Source: Parabacteroides sp.
GTDB lineage: Bacteria > Bacteroidota > Bacteroidia > Bacteroidales > Tannerellaceae
Assembly (NCBI GenBank): GCA_018054455.1
Contig: JAGPJL010000001.1
Coordinates: forward strand, 1 to 64,000
DNA length: 64,000 nt
Reading direction: 5' to 3'
The notes under the pieces were generated by a model. That model was not told where the DNA came from. It made no database searches and saw only the letters and a program-made list of their open reading frames with translations. The translations under genes were made by a program, and so were the position numbers. Below are positions 53,303 to 63,200 of the stretch, piece by piece; positions within the stretch are counted from its first letter, which is position 1, and the number at the start of each line of letters is the position of its first letter.

Positions 53303-54502
53303 ATGAAATTACTTAAGCTCATCTGTTTATTGCTTGCAGTTTGTTTACTCAGCGCTTGTGGAGTATCCAATATTGGTAAACAAAAGGAAGTGGAAAGTCT
53401 GCTCGCTTCTGCTCGTAATTCTGTTGTGCCTGACCGGCGCGTTGGTGTATTTGATGTGGAACCGGTTATAAAAGGAAAGCAGGTATTGCTGAAAGGGGTT
53501 ACAACCAGTATGCAGGGAAAAAGTGAAGCCTCTTCGTTACTCCGTAATGCCGGATGGAAGGTAACTGATAGTATCCGATTGATTCCTGATGCCTCGGCAG
53601 AGGTGCCTCTTTACGGGGTAGTAAACCATTCGGTGGTGCCGATGAATACCAATCCTCGTTTTAGTGCAGAAATGACTACCCAGGCTTTACTCGGAATGCC
53701 CGTTCGTATTTTGGAAGATAATTCCTGGTTACGTGTTCAGACTCCTGATGACTATATCGCATGGACGGTTTCGGGTTACATACAACAAATGAACAAGGAC
53801 GAATTCAACAACTGGATTACGGCTCCAAAAATTATTTTTTTATCTCATTATGGCTATGCGTACAGCAATCAAGACGTACTATCTGAACCTGTATCGGATC
53901 TTGTTAGTGGGTGCATGTTACGACTGGAGGGTGATTTCGGTGAATTTTATAAGGTGTCGTATCCCGACGGACGATCTGCTTTTGTGCTTAAGAAAGAGTC
54001 AAAGCCGGTAGAAGAATGGCTCGGAGATATAGACCTTTCGGCCGAAAGTTTGATTCGTACCGCTCATTCGTTAAACGGAGTGCCCTATCTTTGGGGCGGA
54101 ACATCTTCCAAAGGAGTAGATTGCAGCGGTTTTATAAAGACTATAACTTTTTTGCACGGGTTGATCTTGCAAAGAGACGCTTCTCAGCAAGCATATACCG
54201 GAAATCCGGTTGATGTTTCCAACGGATATGGCAACCTGAAACCCGGAGATTTATTGTTTTTTGGAGACAAAGCTTCCGGAAACGATCAAGAGCGGGTTAT
54301 ACACGTTGGTCTTTACATGGGAAATCTGACCTTTATTCATTCGATTAACAATGTACATACAGGCAGTTTCGATCCGAATAGTCCTTTGTACGACGAATAT
54401 AATACAAGTCGTTTTATCCGTGCGACCCGAATTCTGGGAGCTGTAGGATCAAAAGGCATTTCTACTATACAAGCGAATCCATTTTACCAACCGGTTAAAT
54501 AG
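53303..54502 (+). CDS. NlpC/P60 peptidoglycan peptidase lipoprotein with SH3 domains
   Basis: A 399-residue predicted lipoprotein (lipobox 'LLSAC', C19). Two bacterial SH3-like regions (about 110-230) precede a C-terminal NlpC/P60 domain with C274 in 'GVDCSGF' and H334 in 'VIHVGLYMG'. The layout resembles gamma-D-glutamyl-L-diamino-acid peptidases of the YkfC type, which cut cell-wall peptides to release L-Ala-D-Glu. That fits the next gene, an L-Ala-D/L-Glu epimerase-like enzyme, which starts 4 bp later. I use ATG 53303 because it starts the signal peptide and follows the promoter; the longer frame from 53198 overlaps the promoter. Confidence 0.9.
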   Translation: MKLLKLICLLLAVCLLSACGVSNIGKQKEVESLLASARNSVVPDRRVGVFDVEPVIKGKQVLLKGVTTSMQGKSEASSLLRNAGWKVTDSIRLIPDASAEVPLYGVVNHSVVPMNTNPRFSAEMTTQALLGMPVRILEDNSWLRVQTPDDYIAWTVSGYIQQMNKDEFNNWITAPKIIFLSHYGYAYSNQDVLSEPVSDLVSGCMLRLEGDFGEFYKVSYPDGRSAFVLKKESKPVEEWLGDIDLSAESLIRTAHSLNGVPYLWGGTSSKGVDCSGFIKTITFLHGLILQRDASQQAYTGNPVDVSNGYGNLKPGDLLFFGDKASGNDQERVIHVGLYMGNLTFIHSINNVHTGSFDPNSPLYDEYNTSRFIRATRILGAVGSKGISTIQANPFYQPVK

Positions 54503-54506
54503 TCTT

Positions 54507-55655
54507 ATGGAAAAAGGAAGAAGAAATTTTATTAAGACAGGCGCCCTCGCCTTCATTGGTGGCGGAGCAGTTATTCAATCCATACATGCCGGAAACTTCG
54601 GACAAAGCGTTCCGGCAATTATTCATAATCATTCATCTATGAAACTATCATTTCGCCCGTACAACCTACAGCTCAAGCATGTGTTTACGGTAGCCAGCTT
54701 TTCCAGAACTACAACTCCCGATATCCAGGTGGAGGTTACATACGAAGGTATAACCGGATATGGAGAAGCCTCTATGCCTCCATACCTTGGTGAATCGATA
54801 GAATCTGTAATGGCTTTTCTTCAAAAAGTAAATCTTTCGCAGTTTCCGGATCCATTCCAATTGGAAGATATTTTGATGTATGTGGATAGTATTGCTCCTG
54901 GAAACACGGCTGCAAAAGCATCTGTCGATATTGCTTTACACGACCTTGTTGGAAAGTTACTGGGGGCTCCCTGGTATAAAATATGGGGACTGGACAAAAG
55001 TAAAACTCCCTCCACTACCTTTACAATTGGAATTGACACGGAAGAGATAGTAAAAGAAAAAACCCGTGAAGTAGCTGGGCAGTTCAACATTCTGAAAGTT
55101 AAGCTGGGCAGGGATAACGATAAAGAGATGATTCGAGCCATACGATCGGTAACTTCACTGCCAATTGCCATTGATGCCAATCAGGGTTGGAAAGACAAAC
55201 AACATGCCATTGACATGATTCATTGGTTGCACGAACAAGGCTGCGTAATGATTGAGCAGCCTATGCCTAAAGAACAACTGGACGACATTGCATGGGTTAC
55301 CCAGCAAAGTCCCCTGCCCGTTTTTGCCGACGAATCTCTTCAGAGATTAAAAGACGTTGAAAGAATGAAGGGTGCATTTACAGGTATTAATATCAAGCTA
55401 ATGAAATGTACCGGTATGCGTGAAGCATGGAAGATGCTTAACATGGGTCGCTCATTAGGAATGAAAGTTATGATTGGCTGCATGACAGAAACATCGTGTG
55501 CGGTTTCTGCTGCCGCGCAGCTTTCGCCTGCTGTAGATTTTGCCGACCTGGACGGGAACTTACTTATTTCAAACGATTTGTTCCGGGGAATGGAAGTCGT
55601 GAAAGGAAAAATCATCTTGAATGATCTTCCGGGTATTGGCATTACAAAGATCTGA
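54507..55655 (+). CDS. Dipeptide epimerase (L-Ala-D/L-Glu type), Tat-exported
   Basis: A 382-residue enolase-superfamily enzyme of the dipeptide epimerase group. Catalytic lysines K197 and K199 lie in 'LKVKLG' and K297 in 'NIKLMK'. Metal ligands are D223 ('IDANQGW'), E250 ('IEQPMP') and D275 ('ADESL'). A C-terminal 'DLDG' matches the motif that holds the substrate amino group. The N-terminus 'GRRNFIKTGALAFIGGGA' is a twin-arginine signal, so the enzyme should work in the periplasm, whereas the enterobacterial and Bacillus counterparts are cytoplasmic. It probably epimerises L-Ala-D-Glu made by the preceding peptidase. It starts 4 bp after that gene. Confidence 0.9.
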   Translation: MEKGRRNFIKTGALAFIGGGAVIQSIHAGNFGQSVPAIIHNHSSMKLSFRPYNLQLKHVFTVASFSRTTTPDIQVEVTYEGITGYGEASMPPYLGESIESVMAFLQKVNLSQFPDPFQLEDILMYVDSIAPGNTAAKASVDIALHDLVGKLLGAPWYKIWGLDKSKTPSTTFTIGIDTEEIVKEKTREVAGQFNILKVKLGRDNDKEMIRAIRSVTSLPIAIDANQGWKDKQHAIDMIHWLHEQGCVMIEQPMPKEQLDDIAWVTQQSPLPVFADESLQRLKDVERMKGAFTGINIKLMKCTGMREAWKMLNMGRSLGMKVMIGCMTETSCAVSAAAQLSPAVDFADLDGNLLISNDLFRGMEVVKGKIILNDLPGIGITKI

Positions 55656-55679
55656 ATGGTAAAATAAAAATAGGTTCTG

Positions 55680-57035
55680 ATGAAAGCGTATTTAATTCTG
55701 GCAACCTGGCTTATATTGGCGACATCCTGTCAAAGTCCGTCGGTAAGTGTTACGAAAACGGATCCAACTGTAATCTCCGAAACTGAACGGATGAATCGGA
55801 TCCATATAGATTTTAACAAAGACAGGGCTGCTGTTACAGACTACATCAAGGCTTATTATCCGGAGGTAACCGATTCCATGTTGGATACATGGGAAAAGGA
55901 AAAATCATTGGAAGTTATGGAAATAGATGGAGAAAAATGGTATTTTACCAATGCCGGACCCAACCTGTTTCGCATCAATAAAGAAGCGCAAGCTGTAAAA
56001 GAGGCTAAAGACGGAGTATCTCTTTCCGGAAGTGAACAGGTAAATATGAAACACCTTCCGGAAGTTATGAACGAATTGCGTTCTTCCGGAACTACACAAT
56101 CCACTCCTGTCGGAATGGAGGTAACTTACACGCTGACTGTAAAAGCGAATGTTGTTCCGGATGGTGAGATTATCCGCTGCTGGTTACCCTATCCCCGCGA
56201 AGACAACCGAAGACAAAAGAATGTCGCCTTACTGGCTGTAAGCGATTCGGAATATACAATTGCGCCCAAAAATGCTTTACACAGGACTCTTTACATGGAA
56301 AAGAAGGCGGTGAAAGACCAGCAGGCTGTATTCTCTTTTTCGTTTCGTTATACATCGGCTGCTGAATGGTTTAATCTGACCGATGAGATGATTCAGCCTT
56401 ATGATACCTCCAGCACACTTTACAAAGAATTTACAGCCGAAAGGAGCACACATATTCTCTTTACTCCTGCTATTCGTGAACTTTCACGGCAGGTTGTAGG
56501 TAACGAAAAACGGCCACTGCAGATGGTGCGGAAAATTTTCACGTACATCAACAATAACTATCCATGGGCAAGTGCCCGTGAATATTCCACAGTTCCCAAT
56601 ATTCCGGAATACGTAATTGAAAATAAACATGGAGATTGTGGAATGGTTTCGCTTTTGTTCATTACTCTTTGCCGCCTTAACGGAATTCCGGCTAAATGGC
56701 AGAGTGGCTTTATGATGCATCCTGGTGATGTAAATCTTCACGACTGGGCGGAGATTTATTTTAAAGGAATAGGTTGGGTACCTGTAGACCAGTCATTCGG
56801 TATTCCAACTTTTGCCTCATCCGACAACACCCGCTACTTCTTTTCCAACGGCATAGATGCCTACCGTTTAATCGTGAACGACGATTTCTCGGCACCACTT
56901 GTTCCCGCCAAGCAATTCACACGAAGCGAAACTGTAGACTTTCAACGCGGCGAAGTAGAATGGCGCAAAGGAAATCTTTATTTTGACCAGTGGAAATGGA
57001 AAATTGATGTTAAATATCTTACAAACCTTTTTTAG
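55680..57035 (+). CDS. Transglutaminase-like domain lipoprotein
   Basis: A 451-residue predicted lipoprotein (lipobox 'LATSC', C17). The C-terminal half contains a transglutaminase-like cysteine-protease core: C320 in 'HGDCGMVSLL', H354 in 'NLHDWAEIYF' and D370 in 'PVDQSFG'. The N-terminal 130 residues have no motif I recognise, and a beta-rich region (about 145-240) precedes the core. Prokaryotic members are usually peptidases or amidases. It lies 24 bp after the dipeptide epimerase and probably belongs to the same cell-wall peptide operon, but its substrate is unknown. Confidence 0.85.
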   Translation: MKAYLILATWLILATSCQSPSVSVTKTDPTVISETERMNRIHIDFNKDRAAVTDYIKAYYPEVTDSMLDTWEKEKSLEVMEIDGEKWYFTNAGPNLFRINKEAQAVKEAKDGVSLSGSEQVNMKHLPEVMNELRSSGTTQSTPVGMEVTYTLTVKANVVPDGEIIRCWLPYPREDNRRQKNVALLAVSDSEYTIAPKNALHRTLYMEKKAVKDQQAVFSFSFRYTSAAEWFNLTDEMIQPYDTSSTLYKEFTAERSTHILFTPAIRELSRQVVGNEKRPLQMVRKIFTYINNNYPWASAREYSTVPNIPEYVIENKHGDCGMVSLLFITLCRLNGIPAKWQSGFMMHPGDVNLHDWAEIYFKGIGWVPVDQSFGIPTFASSDNTRYFFSNGIDAYRLIVNDDFSAPLVPAKQFTRSETVDFQRGEVEWRKGNLYFDQWKWKIDVKYLTNLF

Positions 57036-57041
57036 CTATTT

Positions 57042-57073
57042 TTGATCATTATATCATTTAAAATCATATATTT
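57042..57073 (+). promoter_or_regulatory. Promoter of the Yip1-family gene
   Basis: TTG (57042-57044), a 21-bp spacer and TATATTTG (57066-57073) match the consensus. The start would be near 57080, leaving an unusually long leader of about 177 nt before the ATG at 57257. Confidence 0.6.
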
Positions 57074-57256
57074 GCAATTGATGAACCCACCCTTCCCTAA
57101 CAAAGGGGCTTCTTCTGACAAAGCATCCAGATTATTGCTGCCCTGAAGATGATTTTGAGAGAACTGAATGCAGAGATGCTTGCGAGCATGCTTGAATAAA
57201 GGACGTATTTTCGTAGTTATACTATACTATTATTATAAACCTTAAAACTTTCAGTT

Positions 57257-57835
57257 ATGAACATCTTTGAACGTGCAAAAAACATTCTGATTACTCCCGG
57301 AAAAGAGTGGTCTGTGATTGAGAATGAAGATGCAAACAGCAGCCATGTACTTACTTACCTGCTTTTATTGGCCCTTATCCCCGCAATCTGTAGTCTTATT
57401 GGCTTTGGATTTATTGGATACAATGTACTTGGCGTGCGTGTTGGAACAATGAGCTGGGGGATAAACCAAGCTATTACTACTTACCTAAGCATGGTGGGTG
57501 GCGTTTATTTATCTGCATTCGTTATCGATTTTCTTGCCAGTAAATTTGAAGCAACCAGCAGTTTTAATGTAGCTTTTAAACTTGTAGCTTATTCTTACAC
57601 ACCCATGTGTGTTGCTGGTATTTTTTATCTGTTTCCTGCATTATCTGTGTTAGTTCCTATTGGCGGACTATACGGACTCTATATTCTATATACTGGCATG
57701 AAGCCTATGCTGAAAGTTTCCAACGAAAAACACATGACTTACTTTATCGTGAGCCTTATCTGTATTATCGTTGTATCTGCTGTGCTGGGAGCTATACTAG
57801 GTGTCATTTTTGCCACCAATGCTTTGGCCTACTAA
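57257..57835 (+). CDS. Yip1-family integral membrane protein
   Basis: A 192-residue inner-membrane protein with about five membrane segments (roughly 30-55, 65-95, 105-130, 132-150 and 160-188). The soluble start 'FERAKNILITPGKEWSVIENE' is typical of bacterial Yip1-domain proteins. The function of this group in bacteria is not established. It is preceded by a long leader and followed 38 bp later by a secreted protein on the same strand, so the two are probably co-transcribed. Confidence 0.85.
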   Translation: MNIFERAKNILITPGKEWSVIENEDANSSHVLTYLLLLALIPAICSLIGFGFIGYNVLGVRVGTMSWGINQAITTYLSMVGGVYLSAFVIDFLASKFEATSSFNVAFKLVAYSYTPMCVAGIFYLFPALSVLVPIGGLYGLYILYTGMKPMLKVSNEKHMTYFIVSLICIIVVSAVLGAILGVIFATNALAY

Positions 57836-57873
57836 TTATCAGATCAATGATTTTTTAATAAATATAAGAATAT

Positions 57874-58563
57874 ATGAGACAACTGACTATGTTAATCCTG
57901 ATACTACTTTCAGTAACGGGTTTAGACGCACAAAATGTATTTTTTCCAACAAAAGTTGGAACAGTTCTGACCTACTCCACAGTCAACCCGAAAGGTAAGG
58001 TGGAAGGTTATGTCAGACAAACGATAACCGATGTAAAAGGAAGTGGCAGTAATATGACCATCAGTTACCTGAGCGAGGTGCTTGATAAAGATAAACCAAA
58101 CGGTGATCCGGTTATGTCCATGCCCCTCACTATTACAATAAAAGACGGTGTGATGATAATGGACCTGAGTGCCATGATGCCTTCTCAAAATGGAAATCCA
58201 CAGATGGGTGATGTGAAAATGGAAATAACCGGCGTGCCAACCGAGATTCCAACAAACCTACAGGTGGGACAGACATTGAAAGATGCGAATATGGTAATGA
58301 GTATGAATATGGGATTTATAAAAATGAAAACAGAAGTAAATATGACTGATGGAAAATGTCTGGCTATTGAAGATATTACCGTTCCTGCCGGAACCTACAA
58401 ATGCCACAAGGTAACCCAGACAGCTCAGGCAACTGTGATGAAAATAAAATCGACCAGTACAACCCTTACCTGGTATACACCTGGAATTGGATCAGTAAAA
58501 AATGAAACATACGACAAAAACAATAAGCTGCAAAGCAGCATGGAACTGGTATCCGTTAAATAA
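57874..58563 (+). CDS. Secreted protein of unknown function (DUF3108/TapB-like)
   Basis: A 229-residue protein with a Sec signal peptide (about 1-19) and no membrane segment afterwards. It is rich in beta-strand-like stretches, opening 'VFFPTKVGTVLTYSTVNPKGKVEG' over two strands, and ends with 'TWYTPGIGSVKNETYDKNNKL'. This pattern is reminiscent of periplasmic DUF3108/TapB-like beta-barrel proteins, but I am not certain. It is 38 bp after the Yip1-family gene and ends at a strong bidirectional terminator shared with the convergent SusD gene. Confidence 0.75.
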   Translation: MRQLTMLILILLSVTGLDAQNVFFPTKVGTVLTYSTVNPKGKVEGYVRQTITDVKGSGSNMTISYLSEVLDKDKPNGDPVMSMPLTITIKDGVMIMDLSAMMPSQNGNPQMGDVKMEITGVPTEIPTNLQVGQTLKDANMVMSMNMGFIKMKTEVNMTDGKCLAIEDITVPAGTYKCHKVTQTAQATVMKIKSTSTTLTWYTPGIGSVKNETYDKNNKLQSSMELVSVK

Positions 58564-58582
58564 GCGAACTATAGCAATAATA

Positions 58583-58620
58583 AAGCCGGTATGTTCAGAA
58601 GAGCATACCGGCTTATTATT
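58583..58620. terminator. Bidirectional terminator between convergent operons
   Basis: AAGCCGGTATG (58583-58593) pairs perfectly with CATACCGGCTT (58604-58614). It has A/T-rich tails on both sides and serves the plus-strand secreted-protein gene and the minus-strand SusD gene. Confidence 0.92.
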
Positions 58621-58637
58621 TAATTACTAACTATTGT

Positions 58638-60245
58638 TTACCAGGTTTCGGCCACTTGTCCAGGTCCTGCGTAACCCGGAGTCTGTTTCAACAATGGGTC
58701 TGCATTAAGTGTAGTACGGTCTATCGGCCATAGTACTTTATGCGCCTCGGTTGCATAATTCAATATAGGAGTAGCAACATCGTAGTTGGCTGCAGCATTG
58801 AATACCAAAGGCTTGCCATTAGGAGCATCTTTCATTCTGATTACATCAAACCATCGCTTTCCTTCATAGACGAATTCCTTGTCTTTTTCATGAAGAATTG
58901 CCAATTCATTAGTCAGGAAGTCTGAATTTGAATACCCAAATACTTCTGCATCCCAATTTGCTCCGTAAGCACGCTTACGTACCAGATTAATATACTTTGC
59001 AGGATCTCCACCCTTCATATTTTCAATTTCAGCCAGATTCAACAACACATCTGAATAACGGTACACAGGCTCATCTCCGCAGAAGACACGGAGTCCGGCA
59101 GCATTTACATAACCCAGGTTCTTTTTAAGTACAGTTCCCTGGAAACGTCCATCCGCATAATAGAATTCTAAGAAACTATGATCACGACGACTATCTTCTT
59201 TATCAAATGCCTTCCACAATCCTTCTTTATATTCATTGCGTTGCCAGCCACTGCCTTTTAACAACAAGGTATCTGAAGTAATCTTGTTTCCATCACGTCC
59301 GAATACAGCGTTAATGAAGTTACCGTTTGGATTTGCATATACAAATTCGGAAGCACTACTTGTTGATTCTCCTTCAACCCTGCGGATTGTAAAGATTGTT
59401 TCGGCATTACCTTTGGTTGTTGATGTATTAAATACTTCAGCGAATGAGTCGAGCATCTTGAAGCGAGAGTCGCCTTCCACTGCCTTAAAATAGGTTTCTG
59501 CAGTTGTAAGATCCGAAGCCACAGGTGTCTGATCACCCAAAGATACTTTCGCACTCCAAAGATATACTTCGCCTGCCAACATTTGTGACGCAGCTTTCGA
59601 CCAATATGATTTGTTTCCTTTAATAGATACATCTGCCCCAAAATACTCCAATGACTTTGCCAGATCGGCTTTAATGAAGTCCATTGTTTGTTTAGGAGTC
59701 GAACGACCTGTATACAATTCTTCGGCAGTAACAGCACCATCCAAAACCTTTACACGATCTATAAGAGGTACACCCCCATATGTTCTGTACAGATAGAAAT
59801 AATAATAGGCACGGATACCATAAGCCTGACCTAAAATGTGGTTTATATTACTTCCGGTAAGAGATGTATTTTCTGCCACTTTCTGAATAAGCAGGTTGCA
59901 ATCAAATATATTGCCATACAAACCTGCCCAGGAACTAAAGCCTGTATTATCTGAATCAAAACGCTGAACTTTAATTCCATCATAATTGATAGATGTATTC
60001 AAGGAGGAAGTTCCGACTTTACTCGTTCCACCACGGGCTTCTCCCATAAGGTAGTTTGTGTTCCAGTAATTACTTCTCAAATCATCGTGAATACCATTCA
60101 TATAACTTTCCACCTGTGCTTCCGTATTCCAGAAGTTACTGCTTCCATAATTATCTATTGGGGCCAAATCAAGTTCGCACGATGTGTATAATACAGCCGA
60201 CAAACAGCTCACACATAACAACTTAATTGAATTGATATATTTCAT
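58638..60245 (-). CDS. SusD-like glycan-binding lipoprotein, second pair
   Basis: A 535-residue surface lipoprotein (lipobox 'LYTSC', C23) of the RagB/SusD family. Typical features are 'NFWNTEAQVESYMNGIHDDLR' spread over the first helix pair, 'ILGQAYGIRAYYYFYLYRTYGGVPLI' in the tetratricopeptide region, and the C-terminal 'LINLVRKRAYG' and 'EFVYEGKRWFDVIRMKDA' stretches. It follows its SusC partner by 25 bp and ends 18 bp before the shared terminator, so nothing else is transcribed downstream with it. It differs clearly from the first SusD-like protein, so the two pairs probably bind different ligands. Confidence 0.92.
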   Translation of the reverse strand: MKYINSIKLLCVSCLSAVLYTSCELDLAPIDNYGSSNFWNTEAQVESYMNGIHDDLRSNYWNTNYLMGEARGGTSKVGTSSLNTSINYDGIKVQRFDSDNTGFSSWAGLYGNIFDCNLLIQKVAENTSLTGSNINHILGQAYGIRAYYYFYLYRTYGGVPLIDRVKVLDGAVTAEELYTGRSTPKQTMDFIKADLAKSLEYFGADVSIKGNKSYWSKAASQMLAGEVYLWSAKVSLGDQTPVASDLTTAETYFKAVEGDSRFKMLDSFAEVFNTSTTKGNAETIFTIRRVEGESTSSASEFVYANPNGNFINAVFGRDGNKITSDTLLLKGSGWQRNEYKEGLWKAFDKEDSRRDHSFLEFYYADGRFQGTVLKKNLGYVNAAGLRVFCGDEPVYRYSDVLLNLAEIENMKGGDPAKYINLVRKRAYGANWDAEVFGYSNSDFLTNELAILHEKDKEFVYEGKRWFDVIRMKDAPNGKPLVFNAAANYDVATPILNYATEAHKVLWPIDRTTLNADPLLKQTPGYAGPGQVAETW

Positions 60246-60270
60246 AATTTCAATTGTTTTTATTATTAAA

Positions 60271-63200
60271 TTAGAATGTTAAGTTAATACCGAACAGCAG
60301 AGTACGTGGCAATGCATAACCGGAACCAGCTCCGGAACCAGCTTCTGGTGTTGCTACCGACTTACATTGTGTAAGATAACCAAGATTCTGTCCTGTAACT
60401 GATAAGTCTACCTTTTCAAGTTTAATTTTGTTTGCCAAAGATTTTGGCAATGAATAGGACAATGACAATTCACGGAATGCTAAATATGCTCCATCATAAG
60501 CAAACATCGACGAAGTTCTGTAATAATTACTTTTGCCTAACTGGTCGGCCCAATAGTACTTAGGCAATGTTCCGTTTGGATTCTCTTCAGACCATGTTTT
60601 TTTCACATCCGTAGTCATGTTATATGCTCCCTGCATACATCCCAAAAACCAAGATGAAGTATTGTCGAAGATTTTATAACCAAATCCATAATCCAGAGCA
60701 GCGTAGAATTGGAAACCTTTCCATTGTAAGGTTGAATTGAAACCTCCAATCCAATGAGGAGTTGTGTTACCAACCTTCACCCGGTCGTAAGAATCAATTA
60801 TTCCATCTCCGTTTACATCTTTCCATTTCACATCACCCGGTTGAATAGGTAGTTTCTTTGTTTTGGAAGCACCAACTTCGCTGTCGCTGCCAGTCCACTT
60901 AGCTCCTTCTAATTCAGCCCATGATTTTTTACCATACAGGATACAAGCACTTGAGCCACCGCCCTTGTCAACTAAATAATCGGGTATTTCGTCCCAGCTT
61001 TTGTAAATTCCGTCAGCTTGATATGCATACAAAATGCCTGGCTCCTGCCCTTCCTGATATCCACCTACCCATTCAAGGATGTCATTCCCCTGGTCGTCTT
61101 TACGACCTGTAGAAATCTGAAATGCATTTTGTCTGTTACGTTCTAGCCCATTATTAGGTAAGGTGACAACCGTATTTTTGTTATATGAAATATTTGCCCC
61201 AAGTGTCCAGTTCCAGTCTTTTCCCTGTATTACTTTTGCAGTTACATCGATTTCGACACCACGGTTACGGAACTGACCGTTATTCGTGGTAATACTACTG
61301 ATACCTGAAGAAACAGGAAGACTAGCTGCTGCATACTTACCATCAGTTAAACGATCATAGTATGTGAAATTTGTTGAATATCTATTTTCCAAAAAGCTTA
61401 AATCAAGACCAAATTCCCAAGTCTTGGTTTTTTCCCATCTTAATGTTGGGTTAGGAATTGAAGAAATGACATAAGAAGAATTACCATTATAATTTGTTGA
61501 TGTAGCATATGCTCCCTGCAATGTATAATTTCCGATACCAGACACGTTACCATTCATACCATAACTTGTACGAAGTTTAGCAAAAGAGATGATATCAGTA
61601 TAATCCTTCATAAAACCTTCTTTTGAGAATACCCATCCTGCTGAAACTCCAGGAAATACACCCCAGCGATTATCCAACAATTTAGAATAACCATCACGTC
61701 TCATTACAAGAGACAGCAAATATTTACTCTTATAGTCGTAATTTAAACGACCAAAAAATGAAAGAATACGTTGACGGCTATGAGATGAATCAATTGTACG
61801 CTTGTTCTCCTTTGTTGAGGTTAGTCCCAGATCCTGAAAATCGTCTGTGGCAGCACCCTCACCTGCAGCATAGAAATAATTGTAATATGAATCATAATAC
61901 TCTGTTCCAAGCATTGCATCCAGATAATGATCTGCAGTAATTTGCTTACTGTAATTTAGAACCGCATTATAGGTTTGATCAAACGTTCTATTATAGGATG
62001 CACTTGAGCTTCTGGTCTTATTTAATGTTGTTGGATTTGTATAATAATCTTTATTAAAAGATTCGTTTAGACCTTCACTATAATACCAGTTACCTGCAAC
62101 TCTGAACTTTAATCCCTCAGCAATATTAAATTGGAATGCCTGATTCATGGTAAATTTATCTGTCTGATTGTCTCTTAGAAACTGATCCGGTTGATAAAGC
62201 TGATTCCCGTCTCCCCAAGAGTTACCCATCATCATATTCCCATTTTCATCCACGTAACGCACTGTTGGAGGCATAGAGAGGATACGACCGAAATAGTTAT
62301 ATTCGGAAGTTTGAGAAGCAGGCATAGATTCCCAGTTTGCACGGTTGAAATTAAAGCTGGAGATTGATTGAATCCAGTCCTTTATTTTATAATCTCCATT
62401 GAATACAAAAGAGTAACGTTTGTAGAAAGAGCTTACAGGAAGACCTTCAGAATAGTTATAGCCTAAACCAGCATAATAAGATCCTTTATCATTCCCCCCG
62501 GACATATTCACATTATAGTCCTGCGTTAGAGAAGGCGTATTGATATTGTATGAAGCAACATCTGTATCCATGAAAATCAATTCTTTTCCTGTAATAGGAT
62601 CAGTCATAGTTTTCCATCCTTGATTCAAATCTAATAAACCTTTATTGGCATCCGACAATTCCATCGTACTCCAAATACCAGAGGTCGGATTGTATGTATT
62701 TCCGGTTCCATAAGGTTGTGCTCCTGATAATGAAGCTGAAGAAACATATCCAACATGTTTGGTTCCATCTTGCCACATATTGGAAGAACGTGAATAAGCT
62801 GTACGCATCCAATATAAATATTCTTCGGAGTTAGCAAACTCATACGGATTATTCAAGTAATTAAGTCCGACTTTAGCTTTAAAATTAAGTTCTGAATGTC
62901 CGGATTTACCTTTCTTGGTAGTAACCATAATAACCCCATTGTTTGCACGGGCACCATAAATAGCTGTCGCACCTGCATCCTTCATCACCTGAAGATCCTG
63001 AATATCCTCGGGGTTGATATCACTTAAACTTGCGCGAACCTGTCCGTCAACGATTACAAGAGGTGAACCTGAACCATCCAGGTTTGTTCCTCCACGAAGA
63101 ACCATTGTAGGTGTACTTCCCGGATTACCGGAAGTTTGCTGAACCCGTAAACCGGATACTGCTCCCGAAAGAGCCTGCGCCGGGTTAGAGTAAGCTCCAA

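Noticed and set aside
57080..57199. Two tiny frames of 21 and 16 codons in the Yip1 leader
   Set aside because: They lack ribosome binding sites or any recognisable similarity; reported only as part of the leader.
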